Source of the DNA: SIG450 sp045658425
Lineage (GTDB): Bacteria > Bacillota > Clostridia > UMGS1840 > HGM11507
Length of the DNA: 47,670 bases
Direction of reading: 5' to 3'
Assembly: GCA_045658425.1 (NCBI GenBank)
Contig: JAZOVB010000048.1
Location: 1 to 47,670, forward strand
This document shows positions 33,365 through 41,767 of this stretch, one piece after another. A program made the position numbers and the translations under genes. Under the pieces are notes generated by a model. That model was given only the letters and a program-made list of their open reading frames with translations. It made no database searches and was not told where the DNA came from. Position 1 is the stretch's first letter, and every line of letters begins with the position of its first letter.

Positions 33365-33856
33365 ATGGAATTAAAAAAACAAATTTTAAGCATTCTGGAA
33401 AAAGATGCCACACTCAATGCAGATGAAATTGCGGTTATGGTTAATTCTGATGCTGAAAAAGTGGCAATGCTTATAGAGGAAATGGAGCAAGAAAAGATAA
33501 TTTTCGGCTCAAAAACGCTTATTGACTGGGATAAGGTTGAGTCAGGCAAAGTTACTGCGTATATTGAATTGAATGTTACCCCTGAACAGGGACTTGGATT
33601 TGAAAAAGTTGCAGAAGATATTATAAGAGAATTTCCGCAGGTCTCTTCGGTTTCGCTTATGTCAGGAGGATTTGATATACTTGTTGAGATTGAAGGATAC
33701 AGCATGAAAGATGTTGCTTTATTTGTTGCGGAAAAAATAGCACCTATGCCAACAATTGTATCAACAAAAACTCATTTTGTTTTGAGAAGATATAAGCAGG
33801 GGGGCGTTGTTCTGAACCAAAAGGATATAGATGAAAGAAGGGTGATTTCACTTTGA
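33365..33856 (+). CDS. Lrp/AsnC-family transcriptional regulator
   Basis: This 163-residue regulator has an N-terminal winged helix-turn-helix (1-60; EIAVMVNSDAEKVAMLIEEME). A C-terminal RAM/AsnC ligand-binding domain follows, with TAYIELNVTPEQG and MSGGFDILVEIEG. Such proteins sense amino acids or their keto acids. It overlaps the next aminotransferase gene by 4 bases. The pair resembles Bacillus yugG-yugH, so it probably regulates the aminotransferase. AAAGGAGAG precedes the ATG. Confidence 0.9.
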   Translation: MELKKQILSILEKDATLNADEIAVMVNSDAEKVAMLIEEMEQEKIIFGSKTLIDWDKVESGKVTAYIELNVTPEQGLGFEKVAEDIIREFPQVSSVSLMSGGFDILVEIEGYSMKDVALFVAEKIAPMPTIVSTKTHFVLRRYKQGGVVLNQKDIDERRVISL

Positions 33857-35046
33857 GTAATGGTAAAAGACCAATAGATTTTCTTTCTTCTGTTGTAAAA
33901 AATATCCCTCCCTCCGGTATAAGAAAGTTTTTTGACATAGTTAACGAAATGGAAGATGCTATTTCTTTGGGGGTTGGAGAGCCTGATTTTGTAACACCTT
34001 GGCATATACGGAATGCAGGTATAGAATCCCTTAAGGATGGTCATACATATTATACTTCAAATTGGGGGCTAAAGGAATTAAGAGATGAGATTTCCCAATG
34101 GTATTTCAGGAAGTATAAAATTAAATATGACCCATCTAATCAGGTTTTTGTTACTGTAGGAGGAAGTGAAGCGGTAGATGTAACTATCCGTGCCTTAATA
34201 GAACCCGGAGATGAAGTTCTTATTCCGGAACCTTGCTTTGTATGCTATAAACCTTGTGTTAATTTAATTGGAGGCGTTGCAGTTCCGATTGTTACGACTG
34301 CAGAAACAAATTTCAAATTAACTAAAGAAGCATTACTTGAAAAAATAACCGATAAAACCAAACTTCTTATTTTATCATATCCCAATAATCCTACCGGTGC
34401 GATTATGACTAAAGAAGATCTTACGGAAATAGTTGATGTTCTTAAAGATAGAGATATAATAGTCCTTTCGGATGAAATATATTCCGAACTTACTTATAGT
34501 AAGGAGCATTACTCAATAGCACAGTTTCCGGAAATGAAAGATAAAACTATTGTTATTAATGGTTTTTCCAAATCCTTTGCAATGACAGGTTGGAGGCTCG
34601 GGTATGCATTGGGACATGAAGATATAATATCTGCCATGATAAAAATACATCAGTATGCAATTATGTCTGCCCCCACAACATCTCAGTATGCTGCAATTGA
34701 AGCCTTAAAAAACGGAGATGAAGATATTAAACATATGAAAGAGGAATATAATATCAAAAGGCGAGTTCTCGTGGACGGATTGAATAAACTTGGCCTTGAA
34801 TGTTTTGAGCCTTTGGGTGCTTTTTATGTATTCCCCTCAATAAAATCTACTAATATGACATCAAGTGAATTTTGCGAAGAACTGTTGAAAAGTGAAAAAC
34901 TTGCGGTTATCCCCGGAAGTGCTTTTGGTGAATCGGGTGAGGGATATGTCAGAATTTCTTACGCATATTCTCTTAATAAGATAAAAAAAGCACTTAAAAA
35001 AATAGAAAATTTCTTAATAAAAATAAGAGAAAAACAGGAGGGATGA
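33853..35046 (+). CDS. PLP-dependent class I aminotransferase (AlaT/YugH-like)
   Basis: This 397-residue fold-type I aminotransferase transfers amino groups between amino acids and keto acids. The family landmarks are SLGVGEPDF, the pyridine-contacting SYPNNPTGA, VLSDEIYSELTY, and the PLP-binding lysine in NGFSKSFAMTGWRLGY. TTG 33853 is the start, with AGGGTGA ahead, and it overlaps the Lrp-type regulator. The pairing suggests alanine or aspartate metabolism, as in Bacillus YugH. The exact substrate cannot be decided from sequence. trmL begins 2 bases after the stop. Confidence 0.9.
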   Translation: MSNGKRPIDFLSSVVKNIPPSGIRKFFDIVNEMEDAISLGVGEPDFVTPWHIRNAGIESLKDGHTYYTSNWGLKELRDEISQWYFRKYKIKYDPSNQVFVTVGGSEAVDVTIRALIEPGDEVLIPEPCFVCYKPCVNLIGGVAVPIVTTAETNFKLTKEALLEKITDKTKLLILSYPNNPTGAIMTKEDLTEIVDVLKDRDIIVLSDEIYSELTYSKEHYSIAQFPEMKDKTIVINGFSKSFAMTGWRLGYALGHEDIISAMIKIHQYAIMSAPTTSQYAAIEALKNGDEDIKHMKEEYNIKRRVLVDGLNKLGLECFEPLGAFYVFPSIKSTNMTSSEFCEELLKSEKLAVIPGSAFGESGEGYVRISYAYSLNKIKKALKKIENFLIKIREKQEG

Positions 35047-35048
35047 TT

Positions 35049-35537
35049 ATGGCTTTAAACATTGTTCTTGTTGAACCTGAAATTCCTCAAAATACGGGAA
35101 ATATAGCAAGAACCTGCGCCGCAATCGGTGCTACCTTGCATCTTGTTAAACCGTTAGGCTTTTCAATAGATGAAAAACAAGTAAGACGTGCAGGTCTTGA
35201 TTATTGGCATTTACTTGATTTGAAAGTTTATGAAAATCTCGCGGAATTTATGGATTTAAATAAAGATAAAAAAATGTATTTTGCCACAACAAAGGCTGAT
35301 AAAACCTATTGTGATGTATCTTACGAAGAAGATTGCTACATACTGTTTGGCAAGGAAACCAAAGGATTACCGGAAGAACTTCTTTATGAAAGAATGAGTA
35401 CTGCTGTGAGAATTCCTATGATATCAGATGCAAGAAGTTTGAATTTGTCTAATTCAGTTGCAATAGTGGCGTACGAGGCTATGCGTCAGAATAATTTTTC
35501 CCATTTAACAAATACAGGGAAACTGACAAAATTCTAA
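35049..35537 (+). CDS. trmL: tRNA (cytidine/uridine-34-2'-O)-methyltransferase TrmL
   Basis: This 162-residue SPOUT-fold methyltransferase modifies the wobble base of leucine tRNAs. The three SpoU motifs are visible: NIVLVEPEIPQNTGNIARTC, LFGKETKGLP, and IPMISDARSLNLSNSVAI. These form the trefoil knot that binds SAM. The start is ATG 35049 because GGAGG is 7 bases ahead. The ATG at 35043 is only 1 base from that site. It is the last gene of the 14-gene run. No strong hairpin follows, only a weak one at 35541-35558. Confidence 0.94.
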   Translation: MALNIVLVEPEIPQNTGNIARTCAAIGATLHLVKPLGFSIDEKQVRRAGLDYWHLLDLKVYENLAEFMDLNKDKKMYFATTKADKTYCDVSYEEDCYILFGKETKGLPEELLYERMSTAVRIPMISDARSLNLSNSVAIVAYEAMRQNNFSHLTNTGKLTKF

Positions 35538-35564
35538 AAAATGTTAAAATATTAACATAAAATG

Positions 35565-35593
35565 TTGAAATTTTTGGAATAATATAGTAAAAT
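35565..35593 (+). promoter_or_regulatory. Promoter of the glycolytic operon
   Basis: TTGAAA (35565-35570) and TAAAAT (35588-35593) are separated by 17 bp. The predicted start near 35600 lies 32 bases ahead of pgk. No CggR-type operator is recognised. Confidence 0.65.
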
Positions 35594-35631
35594 TAAAAAA
35601 GTATGTATAAAATAATTTATGAGGTGATAAT

Positions 35632-36819
35632 ATGTTAAACAAAAAATCAGTTGAAGATTTACAGGTTAACGGTAAAAAAGTTTTGGTTCGTGTGGATTTC
35701 AATGTTCCGCTTGACGAAAACAAAAATGTTACCGATGATAACAGAATTGTGGGTGCATTACCTACAATCAAGTATCTTGTTGAAAACAATGCGAAAGTAA
35801 TTCTATGCAGTCATTTAGGAAGACCTAAGGGAGAATTTAATGAAAAATACAGTCTTAAGCCTGTTGTGAAAAGATTGTCTGAATTACTTGGTAAAGAAGT
35901 AAAAATGGCTGAAGATGTAATTGGTGAATCTGCAAAATCTCTTGCTAAAGATCTTAAGGAAGGCGAAGTTTTAGTTCTTGAAAATGTTCGTTTCCATAAA
36001 GAAGAAACCGATAATGACAGAGAATTTTCAAAAGAACTTGCATCAATGGCAGATTTGTATGTTAACGATGCATTCGGTACTGCTCACAGAGCTCATGCTT
36101 CAACAGCCGGTGTTGCAGAATTTTTACCATCTGCTTGCGGTTACTTAATAAAAAAAGAGATTGATATAATGGGTAAGGCATTATCTAACCCAGCCAGACC
36201 TTTTGTTACAATTCTTGGCGGTGCTAAAGTTTCTGATAAAATAGGTGTTATAACCAATCTTATCGAAAAAGTTGATGCTCTTGTTATAGGCGGCGGAATG
36301 GCTTACACTTTCTCAAAGGCTATGGGTGGAAAAATAGGAAATTCTATATGTGAGGATGACAAAGTTGAACTTGCAAAAGAATTGATTAAAAAAGCTGAAG
36401 AAAAAGGCGTAAAATTATTATTACCTATTGATAATGTGTGTGCTGATGATTTCAATAATGATGCAAATATTCTCATTGCTGAAGCAGGTCAGATTCCTGA
36501 CGGTTATCAGGGACTTGATATCGGCGAAAAAACTGTTGAGTTATTCGGAAATACATTAAAAGATGCTAAAACAATTATCTGGAATGGACCTATGGGCGTT
36601 TTTGAGTTTTCAAATTTTGCTAACGGTACAAAAGCAGTGGCTAAAATCGTAGCAGAAGCAGATGCTGTTACTATTATTGGTGGCGGTGACTCTGCAGCAG
36701 CTGTTGAACAATTAGGTTATGCTGATAAAATGACTCATATTTCCACAGGTGGCGGTGCTTCTTTAGAATTCTTAGAAGGTAAAGTATTACCGGGAATTGA
36801 TGTTTTAAATGACAAATAA
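35632..36819 (+). CDS. pgk: Phosphoglycerate kinase
   Basis: This 395-residue cytoplasmic glycolytic enzyme transfers phosphate from 1,3-bisphosphoglycerate to ADP. The substrate-binding start is VLVRVDFNVPLDE, then CSHLGRPKG, and the nucleotide-binding end has GGGDSAAAVEQLG and STGGGASLEFLEGK. The length is normal. GAGGTGA is ahead of the ATG. tpiA follows by 20 bases and gpmI after that, so three consecutive lower-glycolysis genes are co-transcribed. gap and eno are not in the window. Confidence 0.97.
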   Translation: MLNKKSVEDLQVNGKKVLVRVDFNVPLDENKNVTDDNRIVGALPTIKYLVENNAKVILCSHLGRPKGEFNEKYSLKPVVKRLSELLGKEVKMAEDVIGESAKSLAKDLKEGEVLVLENVRFHKEETDNDREFSKELASMADLYVNDAFGTAHRAHASTAGVAEFLPSACGYLIKKEIDIMGKALSNPARPFVTILGGAKVSDKIGVITNLIEKVDALVIGGGMAYTFSKAMGGKIGNSICEDDKVELAKELIKKAEEKGVKLLLPIDNVCADDFNNDANILIAEAGQIPDGYQGLDIGEKTVELFGNTLKDAKTIIWNGPMGVFEFSNFANGTKAVAKIVAEADAVTIIGGGDSAAAVEQLGYADKMTHISTGGGASLEFLEGKVLPGIDVLNDK

Positions 36820-36839
36820 TAATAGATAGGTGAATTAAA

Positions 36840-37589
36840 ATGAGAAAAAAATTAATTGCAGGAAACTGGAAGATGAATAAAACAGTTTCCGAATCAGTTA
36901 CACTTGTTAAAGAACTTTGTGAAAAAATAACAAATCCTGCTTGTGATGTTGCTATATGTGTTCCTTACACAAGTTTATCAACAGCAGTTGAAATGACAAA
37001 AGATTCTGTAATAGAAGTTGGTGCTCAAAACCTGCACTTTTGCGACAGCGGTGCTTATACCGGAGAAATTTCTGCAGATATGCTTACTGAAATCGGCGTT
37101 TCGTATGTTATTATAGGTCATTCCGAAAGAAGACAGTATTTTGCAGAAACAGATGAAACTGTTAATAAGAAAATCAAAAAAGCATTAGAAAAAAATCTTA
37201 TTCCGATTGTTTGTGTTGGTGAATCTTTGGATGAAAGAGAAAAAGATCTTACTTTTGATATTATCAAAAATCAGGTTGTAAAAGCGTTAGCTGATATTTC
37301 CGAAGAAGATTTAAAGAAAATAGTTTTTGCTTACGAACCAATTTGGGCAATTGGAACAGGCAAAACAGCTACATCCGAGCAGGCGAATGAAGTATGTAAA
37401 TATATTCGTGATTGTATATGCGAATTATATACAAAAGATACTGCTGAACAGATAATAATACTATATGGCGGAAGTATGAATGCAAAAAATGCAGATGAGC
37501 TTTTAGCTCAATCTGATGTTGATGGCGGACTTATTGGCGGAGCTTCATTAAAAGCTGAAGATTTTTCTGCTATTATATCATTTTGCTGA
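36840..37589 (+). CDS. tpiA: Triosephosphate isomerase
   Basis: This 249-residue TIM barrel interconverts dihydroxyacetone phosphate and glyceraldehyde 3-phosphate. Lys and Asn of the active site are in AGNWKMNKT. The electrophilic histidine is in IGHSERRQYF, and the catalytic glutamate is in YEPIWAIGTGKTAT, where loop 6 follows. The phosphate-binding motif is YGGSM near the end. AGGTGA precedes the ATG. It lies between pgk and gpmI. Confidence 0.97.
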   Translation: MRKKLIAGNWKMNKTVSESVTLVKELCEKITNPACDVAICVPYTSLSTAVEMTKDSVIEVGAQNLHFCDSGAYTGEISADMLTEIGVSYVIIGHSERRQYFAETDETVNKKIKKALEKNLIPIVCVGESLDEREKDLTFDIIKNQVVKALADISEEDLKKIVFAYEPIWAIGTGKTATSEQANEVCKYIRDCICELYTKDTAEQIIILYGGSMNAKNADELLAQSDVDGGLIGGASLKAEDFSAIISFC

Positions 37590-37607
37590 TTTGAAAGGAT
37601 TTTGTAT

Positions 37608-39125
37608 ATGAAAAAACCAGTTGCTTTATTAATCCTTGATGGCTACGGATATAACGAAGCTGAAAAAGGGAACGCTATTGCTGCTGCAGGTGAAGGAAAT
37701 ATATCAGGGTACTTAAAAAAATATCCTAATACACTTTTATCTGCAAGTGGAATGGATGTTGGTCTTCCTGACGGACAGATGGGGAACTCTGAAGTAGGGC
37801 ATACTAATATTGGTGCCGGCAGAATTGTATACCAGGAACTTACAAGAATTACAAAGTCAATCAATGACGGAGATTTCTTTGAGAAAAAAGAATTTTTGGG
37901 TGCTGTTGAAAATTGCAAAAAATATAATACCCCTCTTCATCTTATCGGTTTATTGTCAGATGGTGGTGTTCATTCACACAATCAGCATTTATATGCATTG
38001 TTGAAACTTGCAAAAGAAAACGGGCTTGAAAGAGTATATGTTCACGCTTTATTAGATGGCAGAGATGTTCCTCCTTCCAGTGGAATAGAGTATATAAAAG
38101 AACTTGAGGATGAAATCAAAAATATTGGCGTAGGCAAGATTGCTACTGTTATGGGCAGATTCTATGCTATGGATAGAGATAACAGATGGGAAAGGGTTTC
38201 AAAAGCTTATGAAGCCATGGTACTCCTAAAAGGAGATCATGCTCCTGATGCTGTTACGGCTATTGAAAATTCCTATAAAAATGAAGTGGTAGACGAATTT
38301 GTTGTTCCATGCGTAATTGATGGTGCAGAATCTATTGATGAAAATTCTTCGGTAATTTTCTTTAACTTCAGACCTGACAGAGCAAGAGAAATCACCAGAG
38401 TTTTTGTTGATGCTGATTTTAATGGATTTGAAAGAGAAAAAGGAATATTTCCGCTTTATTATGTATGCTTTACCCAGTATGATGCAACTATGCCTAATGT
38501 TCGTGTTGCATTTAAACCTGAAGAATTAGTTAATACATTTGGTGAAATAATAAGTAAAAAGGGACTCAAACAGTTAAGAATAGCAGAAACAGAAAAATAT
38601 GCACATGTAACATTTTTCTTTAACGGCGGAAAAGAAGCTGTTTACGATGGGGAGGACAGATGTCTGATTGCTTCTCCTAAAGTAGCAACTTATGACCTTC
38701 AACCGGAAATGTCTGCTTATGAAGTTAAAGATAATGTTATTGAAAGAATCAAAAAAGATTTATATGATGTTATAATTCTTAACTTTGCAAACTGTGATAT
38801 GGTTGGCCATACCGGTGATTTTGAAGCTGCCGTTAAAGCAGTTCAGGCAGTTGATGACTGTGTAGGTCAAGTTGTTGAAGAAGTTCTTAATAAGGATGGA
38901 GTGGTATTAATAACTGCCGACCATGGTAATGCAGACTTAATGTGGAATGATGAACAGGGTGTTGTTACCGCTCATTCAACCAATCCGGTTCCCCTTATTG
39001 TTATTGGTGCAGGTGACATTAAGCTTAAGGAAGGAAGAATTTCTGACCTTTGTCCAACTATGCTTGACATTATGGGAATAGAAAAACCTTCCGAAATGTC
39101 AGGAAATTCTTTAATTGTAAAATAA
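37608..39125 (+). CDS. gpmI: Cofactor-independent phosphoglycerate mutase
   Basis: This 505-residue manganese-dependent enzyme converts 3- to 2-phosphoglycerate and belongs to the alkaline phosphatase fold. The metal-binding aspartate is in LLILDGYGYN, and the phosphorylated serine is in GQMGNSEVGHTNIGAGR near residue 62. The second metal site has TADHGNADLMW and VTAHSTNPVPL. The Mn dependence ties activity to pH during sporulation in Bacillus. That is family knowledge and was not tested here. ATG 37608 follows GAAAGG. A TTG two codons earlier is less likely. Confidence 0.96.
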   Translation: MKKPVALLILDGYGYNEAEKGNAIAAAGEGNISGYLKKYPNTLLSASGMDVGLPDGQMGNSEVGHTNIGAGRIVYQELTRITKSINDGDFFEKKEFLGAVENCKKYNTPLHLIGLLSDGGVHSHNQHLYALLKLAKENGLERVYVHALLDGRDVPPSSGIEYIKELEDEIKNIGVGKIATVMGRFYAMDRDNRWERVSKAYEAMVLLKGDHAPDAVTAIENSYKNEVVDEFVVPCVIDGAESIDENSSVIFFNFRPDRAREITRVFVDADFNGFEREKGIFPLYYVCFTQYDATMPNVRVAFKPEELVNTFGEIISKKGLKQLRIAETEKYAHVTFFFNGGKEAVYDGEDRCLIASPKVATYDLQPEMSAYEVKDNVIERIKKDLYDVIILNFANCDMVGHTGDFEAAVKAVQAVDDCVGQVVEEVLNKDGVVLITADHGNADLMWNDEQGVVTAHSTNPVPLIVIGAGDIKLKEGRISDLCPTMLDIMGIEKPSEMSGNSLIVK

Positions 39126-39141
39126 TTTTTATAATATAATC

Positions 39142-39170
39142 TTGTAAAATTCATTTATTTGTAATATAAT
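39142..39170 (+). promoter_or_regulatory. Strong promoter of the SRP RNA gene
   Basis: TTGTAA (39142-39147) and a perfect TATAAT (39165-39170) are separated by 17 bp. The predicted start near 39177 lies about 38 bases ahead of the SRP RNA helix. Confidence 0.75.
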
Positions 39171-39187
39171 TAAATAGTGATATTATT

Positions 39188-39203
39188 CCGATAAATTTAT
39201 CGG
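39188..39203. repeat. 16-bp perfect palindrome in the SRP RNA leader
   Basis: CCGATAAATTTATCGG is fully self-complementary and lies between the promoter's start point and the SRP RNA. No U-run follows, so it is not an obvious terminator. It may form a processing hairpin in the precursor RNA or be a protein-binding site. Confidence 0.5.
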
Positions 39204-39214
39204 GTTAATATACC

Positions 39215-39486
39215 AAACCGTACTAGCCGGGGAGATAGCGGTGCCCTGTACCTGCAATCCGCTACAGCAGGGGTGAATATCATTATGAGGGTATTGATAG
39301 TGTGGCTGGTGTTTGTAAGTAGTGATGAAGATTTGGTCTTATGCAATACTGTGTTGTGAACCTCGTCAGGTCGGGAACGAAGCAGCGATAAGCAATTTCG
39401 TGTATGTGCCGTAAGGTTGCCGAATCCGAGCCGGCTGCAAAAGTTCCGCATATTATTAATATTCGAGTTTTGATTGTACGGTTTTT
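39215..39486 (+). ncRNA. ffs: Signal recognition particle RNA (large bacterial type, scRNA)
   Basis: The large SRP RNA of Firmicutes is recognised by its Alu-domain start CGTACTAGCCGGGGAGATAG (39219-39238). GTGCCCTGTACC follows. The conserved Ffh-binding loop is GTCAGGTCGGGAACGAAGCA (39365-39384). Its tetraloop GGAA (39374-39377) is closed by G-C instead of the usual C-G, a compensatory change. The ends are set by a 9-bp helix (AAACCGTAC 39215-39223 with GTACGGTTT 39476-39484), whose 3' side runs into a T-rich stretch. A shorter mature form (about 39219-39445) is possible. It acts with Ffh to target proteins to the membrane. The order SRP RNA-dnaX-ebfC-recR is the same as in Bacillus. Confidence 0.93.
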
Positions 39487-39515
39487 ATTTTTAAGAAAAA
39501 GCGGTGGAGGATATT

Positions 39516-41384
39516 ATGGCATATCAAGCGTTATACAGAAAGTGGAGACCTTCTGTTTTCGAAGATGTAGTTGGTCAGAATCATATTGTTGAAACTTTAA
39601 AAAATCAAATAAATTCAAATAAAATAGCACATGCCTATTTATTTTGCGGTTCTCGTGGTACCGGAAAAACTTCCACTGCAAAAATATTTTCACGTGCGAT
39701 AAATTGTGAGCATCCGATAAACGGAAATCCGTGCAACGAGTGTGATACTTGTAAAGGTATTATCAATAACAGTATTTTTGATGTAATTGAAATAGACGGT
39801 GCTTCCAATAATAAAGTTGATGATGTAAGAGCAATACGCGATGAAGTTGTGTATCCTCCTGCTAATGCTAAATATAAGGTTTATATAATAGATGAAGTAC
39901 ATATGCTTTCAAACGAAGCCTTCAATGCATTACTAAAAACTTTGGAAGAACCCCCTAAATATATTGTTTTCATTCTTGCAACAACTGAATTTCATAAAAT
40001 TCCGGCAACTATTATTTCAAGATGTCAGAAATTTGATTTTAAAAGAATTACATATAATGATACTGCGGACAGGCTAAGGAAGGTTGCTCAGGCTGATAAT
40101 ATAAATGTTACTGAGTCGGCTGTTAAGTTATTGGCAAAAGCAGCTGATGGTTCTTTAAGAGACGGGTTAAGTAAATTAGACCAATGTCTTGCATTAGGGC
40201 TTACGAAAATTGACTATAAGGATGTAGCGAATATTATAGGTGCTTCAGATCCTGAATTTCTTGCTGATTTTGTTGATTTGATTATTGATGAAAAGCTTGG
40301 CGAAGCATTGAAAATGCTTGATTCGGGTGTTAATGTCGGAATGGATGCATTAAGATTGTTTTCTGATGTAATAGATTATTTCAGAGATCTTATGATGATA
40401 AAAAGCTCCGGTGATTATTCGCTTATTATTAATAACGAAGCAGAGGTTTTAAAACGATATACATCACAGTGTGATAAGCTGACTCTTACTCGGTTATTAA
40501 AAATCATAGAAACCTTGTTTGAGGGACAGAATATTGCTAAATACTCTGTATCACCGAAACTTTCTTTTGAAACAGCATTGCTTAAGATTGCTTCTAAAAA
40601 AACTGATAACGATATTGATGCTTTAATGGAACGAATTGAAGTATTGGAACAGGAAATTAAAAAAATGTCTGTATCAGGGATAACATACACCGCTACTCAA
40701 ATTCCACCTTCTTCCGTTACACACATAGAAGAAGCTCAAAATGATGACATATCAGAAGTTGATGTAGAAATAGAAGAGAATAACAATGCCGTCCTCACCG
40801 AAGAAAAAAAATCAGAAGAAGCTGTAGAAAATATATCGGTTATGGAAGAACCTTTTACCACTGAAACAAGTGAAGAAGAGTATGATTTTTCTGCTGAATA
40901 CGAAGAGGATGATGGTGTCGATGGATATACTATTCCGGATGGTGATTACTTCACTTCACATTCCTCTGAAGAGGTGGAAAATAACACTGTTGGACACCAG
41001 ACAATGCTTAGTGAATCCGGTAATGTGGATAAAAGCGAAATACTATCATATATAAGTCTTAATTTTAAAGATTTCAGCGTTAATATTATGAATAAAGATA
41101 TTGCGTTTGAAGGGGTTATGGCAACTGCTGTTCCCGGTGTAGAGGATGGAAAGCTTATATTTACTTTTGATAATAAAGTTAAATATAATATTGCAAAGTC
41201 CAATGAGTATAATGAATTGATAAAAGCGGCTATTATGGATACTTATGAATTTGATGCTGCTGTAATTTTAAGAGGACCTGAAGATACAATGGAAACAATA
41301 GCTGACGAAGAATCAAAAGATCCTCTTGAAGATTTATTTAAAATAGCTGAACAAAACCAAATAATATTTAAATTTGAAGATTAG
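39516..41384 (+). CDS. dnaX: DNA polymerase III subunit tau (DnaX)
   Basis: This 622-residue clamp-loader subunit has a AAA+ core at the N-terminus. It includes ALYRKWRPSVFEDVVGQ, Walker A GSRGTGKTST, a four-cysteine zinc site (CEHPINGNPCNECDTC), the DEAH-type box YIIDEVHMLS, and TTEFHKIPATIISRCQ. Domain III ends near residue 365. A long acidic linker (about 390-500) follows and then a C-terminal tau-type domain. Inside the linker codons 430-432 read GAA AAA AAA, a run of eight A (40804-40811) that might allow -1 slippage to a short frame. ATG 39516 follows GGTGGAGG. Confidence 0.96.
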   Translation: MAYQALYRKWRPSVFEDVVGQNHIVETLKNQINSNKIAHAYLFCGSRGTGKTSTAKIFSRAINCEHPINGNPCNECDTCKGIINNSIFDVIEIDGASNNKVDDVRAIRDEVVYPPANAKYKVYIIDEVHMLSNEAFNALLKTLEEPPKYIVFILATTEFHKIPATIISRCQKFDFKRITYNDTADRLRKVAQADNINVTESAVKLLAKAADGSLRDGLSKLDQCLALGLTKIDYKDVANIIGASDPEFLADFVDLIIDEKLGEALKMLDSGVNVGMDALRLFSDVIDYFRDLMMIKSSGDYSLIINNEAEVLKRYTSQCDKLTLTRLLKIIETLFEGQNIAKYSVSPKLSFETALLKIASKKTDNDIDALMERIEVLEQEIKKMSVSGITYTATQIPPSSVTHIEEAQNDDISEVDVEIEENNNAVLTEEKKSEEAVENISVMEEPFTTETSEEEYDFSAEYEEDDGVDGYTIPDGDYFTSHSSEEVENNTVGHQTMLSESGNVDKSEILSYISLNFKDFSVNIMNKDIAFEGVMATAVPGVEDGKLIFTFDNKVKYNIAKSNEYNELIKAAIMDTYEFDAAVILRGPEDTMETIADEESKDPLEDLFKIAEQNQIIFKFED

Positions 41385-41395
41385 GAGTGAAAGAA

Positions 41396-41746
41396 ATGGC
41401 TAAAGGAAGATTCCCAATGGGTGGAATGCCCGGAGGAAATATGAATAATATGATTAAGCAGGCACAAAAGATGCAGGAAAATTTGCTGAAGGCTCAAAAG
41501 GAACTTGAAGAGGCAACTTATGATGTTACTGCAGGAGGCGGTGCTGTAAGTCTGACAATAACGGGGGATAATCAGATTACTAATATTACTATAAATCCTG
41601 ATGTTGTTGACCCGGATGATGTTGAGATGCTTGAAGATCTTATGATGAGTGCTTTTAATGAAGCTATAAAAAAGGTAGAAAAAGAAAAGGGAGATAAAAT
41701 GAGCAAACTGACTGGTGGTATGGGAAATCTGGGCGGATTGTTCTAA
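41396..41746 (+). CDS. ebfC: YbaB/EbfC nucleoid-associated protein
   Basis: This 116-residue dimeric DNA-binding protein bears an N-terminal Gly/Met-rich start (GGMPGGNMNNM). A helix MIKQAQKMQENLLKAQKELEE follows, then the beta sheet of the family with VTAGGGAVSLTITG. It coats or bends DNA near repair genes. GGAG is 8 bases before ATG 41396, and a GTG at 41387 overlaps this site and is rejected. It sits 11 bases after dnaX and 21 bases before recR, as in Bacillus. Confidence 0.94.
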   Translation: MAKGRFPMGGMPGGNMNNMIKQAQKMQENLLKAQKELEEATYDVTAGGGAVSLTITGDNQITNITINPDVVDPDDVEMLEDLMMSAFNEAIKKVEKEKGDKMSKLTGGMGNLGGLF

Positions 41747-41767
41747 ACTGACTTTTTGGGGGATAGT

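Noticed and set aside
35541..35558. Terminator after trmL
   Set aside because: The stem ATGTTAA/TTAACAT is only A/T pairs with one G-C and is followed by A-rich sequence with no T-run.
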